Source of the DNA: Halorussus caseinilyticus
Lineage (GTDB): Archaea; Halobacteriota; Halobacteria; Halobacteriales; Haladaptataceae
DNA: 64,000 nucleotides
Reading direction: 5' to 3'
NCBI RefSeq assembly: GCF_029338395.1
Contig: NZ_CP119813.1
Coordinates: 81,235-145,234, forward strand
Shown here: in pieces, positions 63,741-64,000 of the stretch
How the letters are laid out: each line of letters starts with the position of its first letter
Position numbering within the stretch: position 1 is the first letter of the stretch
Position numbers and translations under genes: made by a program
The notes under the pieces: generated by a model
Told to the model about the DNA's origin: nothing
What the model saw: the letters and a program-made list of their open reading frames with translations, nothing else
Databases searched by the model: none

Positions 63741-64000
63741 ATGGATGTCTCGTACCAGAACGCGAATGTCTACGCTGGCAATGAGTCGACCCTCTTGCGA
63801 TTTCACACGAACGACGGGACGACTGCGTGCATCCTCATCGATGCCGGAGACGGCGTTGATTTAGACGCCCTCCTCGCTGACGACGAGTACCTCAACGCGA
63901 TACTGCTCACACACGGCCATATCGACCACTATCGGACACTTGGCGATAACGTTCGCCACAACGCGCCAATTTATACGGCCCCCGCAACAGCGACGATTGT
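63741..64000 (+). CDS. Metallo-beta-lactamase-fold hydrolase, 3' partial
   Basis: MDVSYQNANVYAGNESTLLR starts the gene; 86 codons are visible before the window ends. CILIDAGDGVDLDALLADDE is followed by ILLTHGHIDHYRTLGDNVRH, the HxHxDH zinc-binding motif. The fold covers hydrolases of many substrates, so the reaction cannot be named. A TATA-like element lies within CATACTTGTAAATAG just before the ATG. The gene is divergent from the 63529 gene. Confidence 0.75.
   Translation, partial: MDVSYQNANVYAGNESTLLRFHTNDGTTACILIDAGDGVDLDALLADDEYLNAILLTHGHIDHYRTLGDNVRHNAPIYTAPATATI

Overview
The window is haloarchaeal extrachromosomal DNA. The proteins are very acidic, Tat (twin-arginine) signals and lipoboxes are common, genes have TATA boxes 22-30 bases before start codons, and there are two Orc1/Cdc6 genes with origin repeats, a ParA module, an archaeal type IV secretion/conjugation operon, an IS1595-type element and many toxin-antitoxin pairs. 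It reads as part of a composite megaplasmid or a chain of integrated plasmids. I see no rRNA, tRNA or CRISPR array.

Layout. 0-5.3 kb: the end of a DUF234 ATPase, an intact IS with target duplication, and small regulator/PIN genes. 5.4-18.9 kb: a primase-polymerase and, upstream of it on the same strand, a compact operon for a conjugation apparatus (VirB2-like, surface protein, lipoprotein, VirB6-like, PrgI-like, VirB4-like and a very large VirD4/TraG-like protein). 19.1-21.2 kb: a divergent repressor-like gene, then a first Orc gene with five origin repeats and an AT-rich core. 21.2-30 kb: broken genes and two near-identical integrase units (leader ORF plus tyrosine recombinase). They enclose an AT-rich cargo with a regulator, two Tat-exported proteins and a lipoprotein.

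30-48.3 kb: the most interesting part. A Ski2/Hel308-like helicase is divergent from an AddB-AddA-coiled coil-metallopeptidase operon. That operon converges on a second operon encoding an Mre11/YhaO-like nuclease, a Rad50/YhaN-like ATPase with a membrane hairpin, an unknown protein and a long Argonaute whose PIWI domain appears catalytically dead. I read this as a probable defence or DNA-surveillance island.

49-64 kb: a VapBC-like pair, a broken beta-propeller lipoprotein, and a second replicon (direct-repeat centromere, ParA, Orc, ORB-like repeats on both sides). Then come an MNT-HEPN module, ArdC-like and DUF6610-like genes, small plasmid genes each preceded by a conserved T-run/hairpin motif, further toxin-antitoxin genes and the start of a metallo-beta-lactamase-fold gene at the window end.

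More than 20 genes or segments are interrupted by apparent single-base indels while both sides stay open and similar in character to the expected protein. They are concentrated in 17.9-62 kb. I read most as sequence or assembly errors rather than true decay, and I give the full reconstructed extents. All family names come from reading motifs by eye, without database search.
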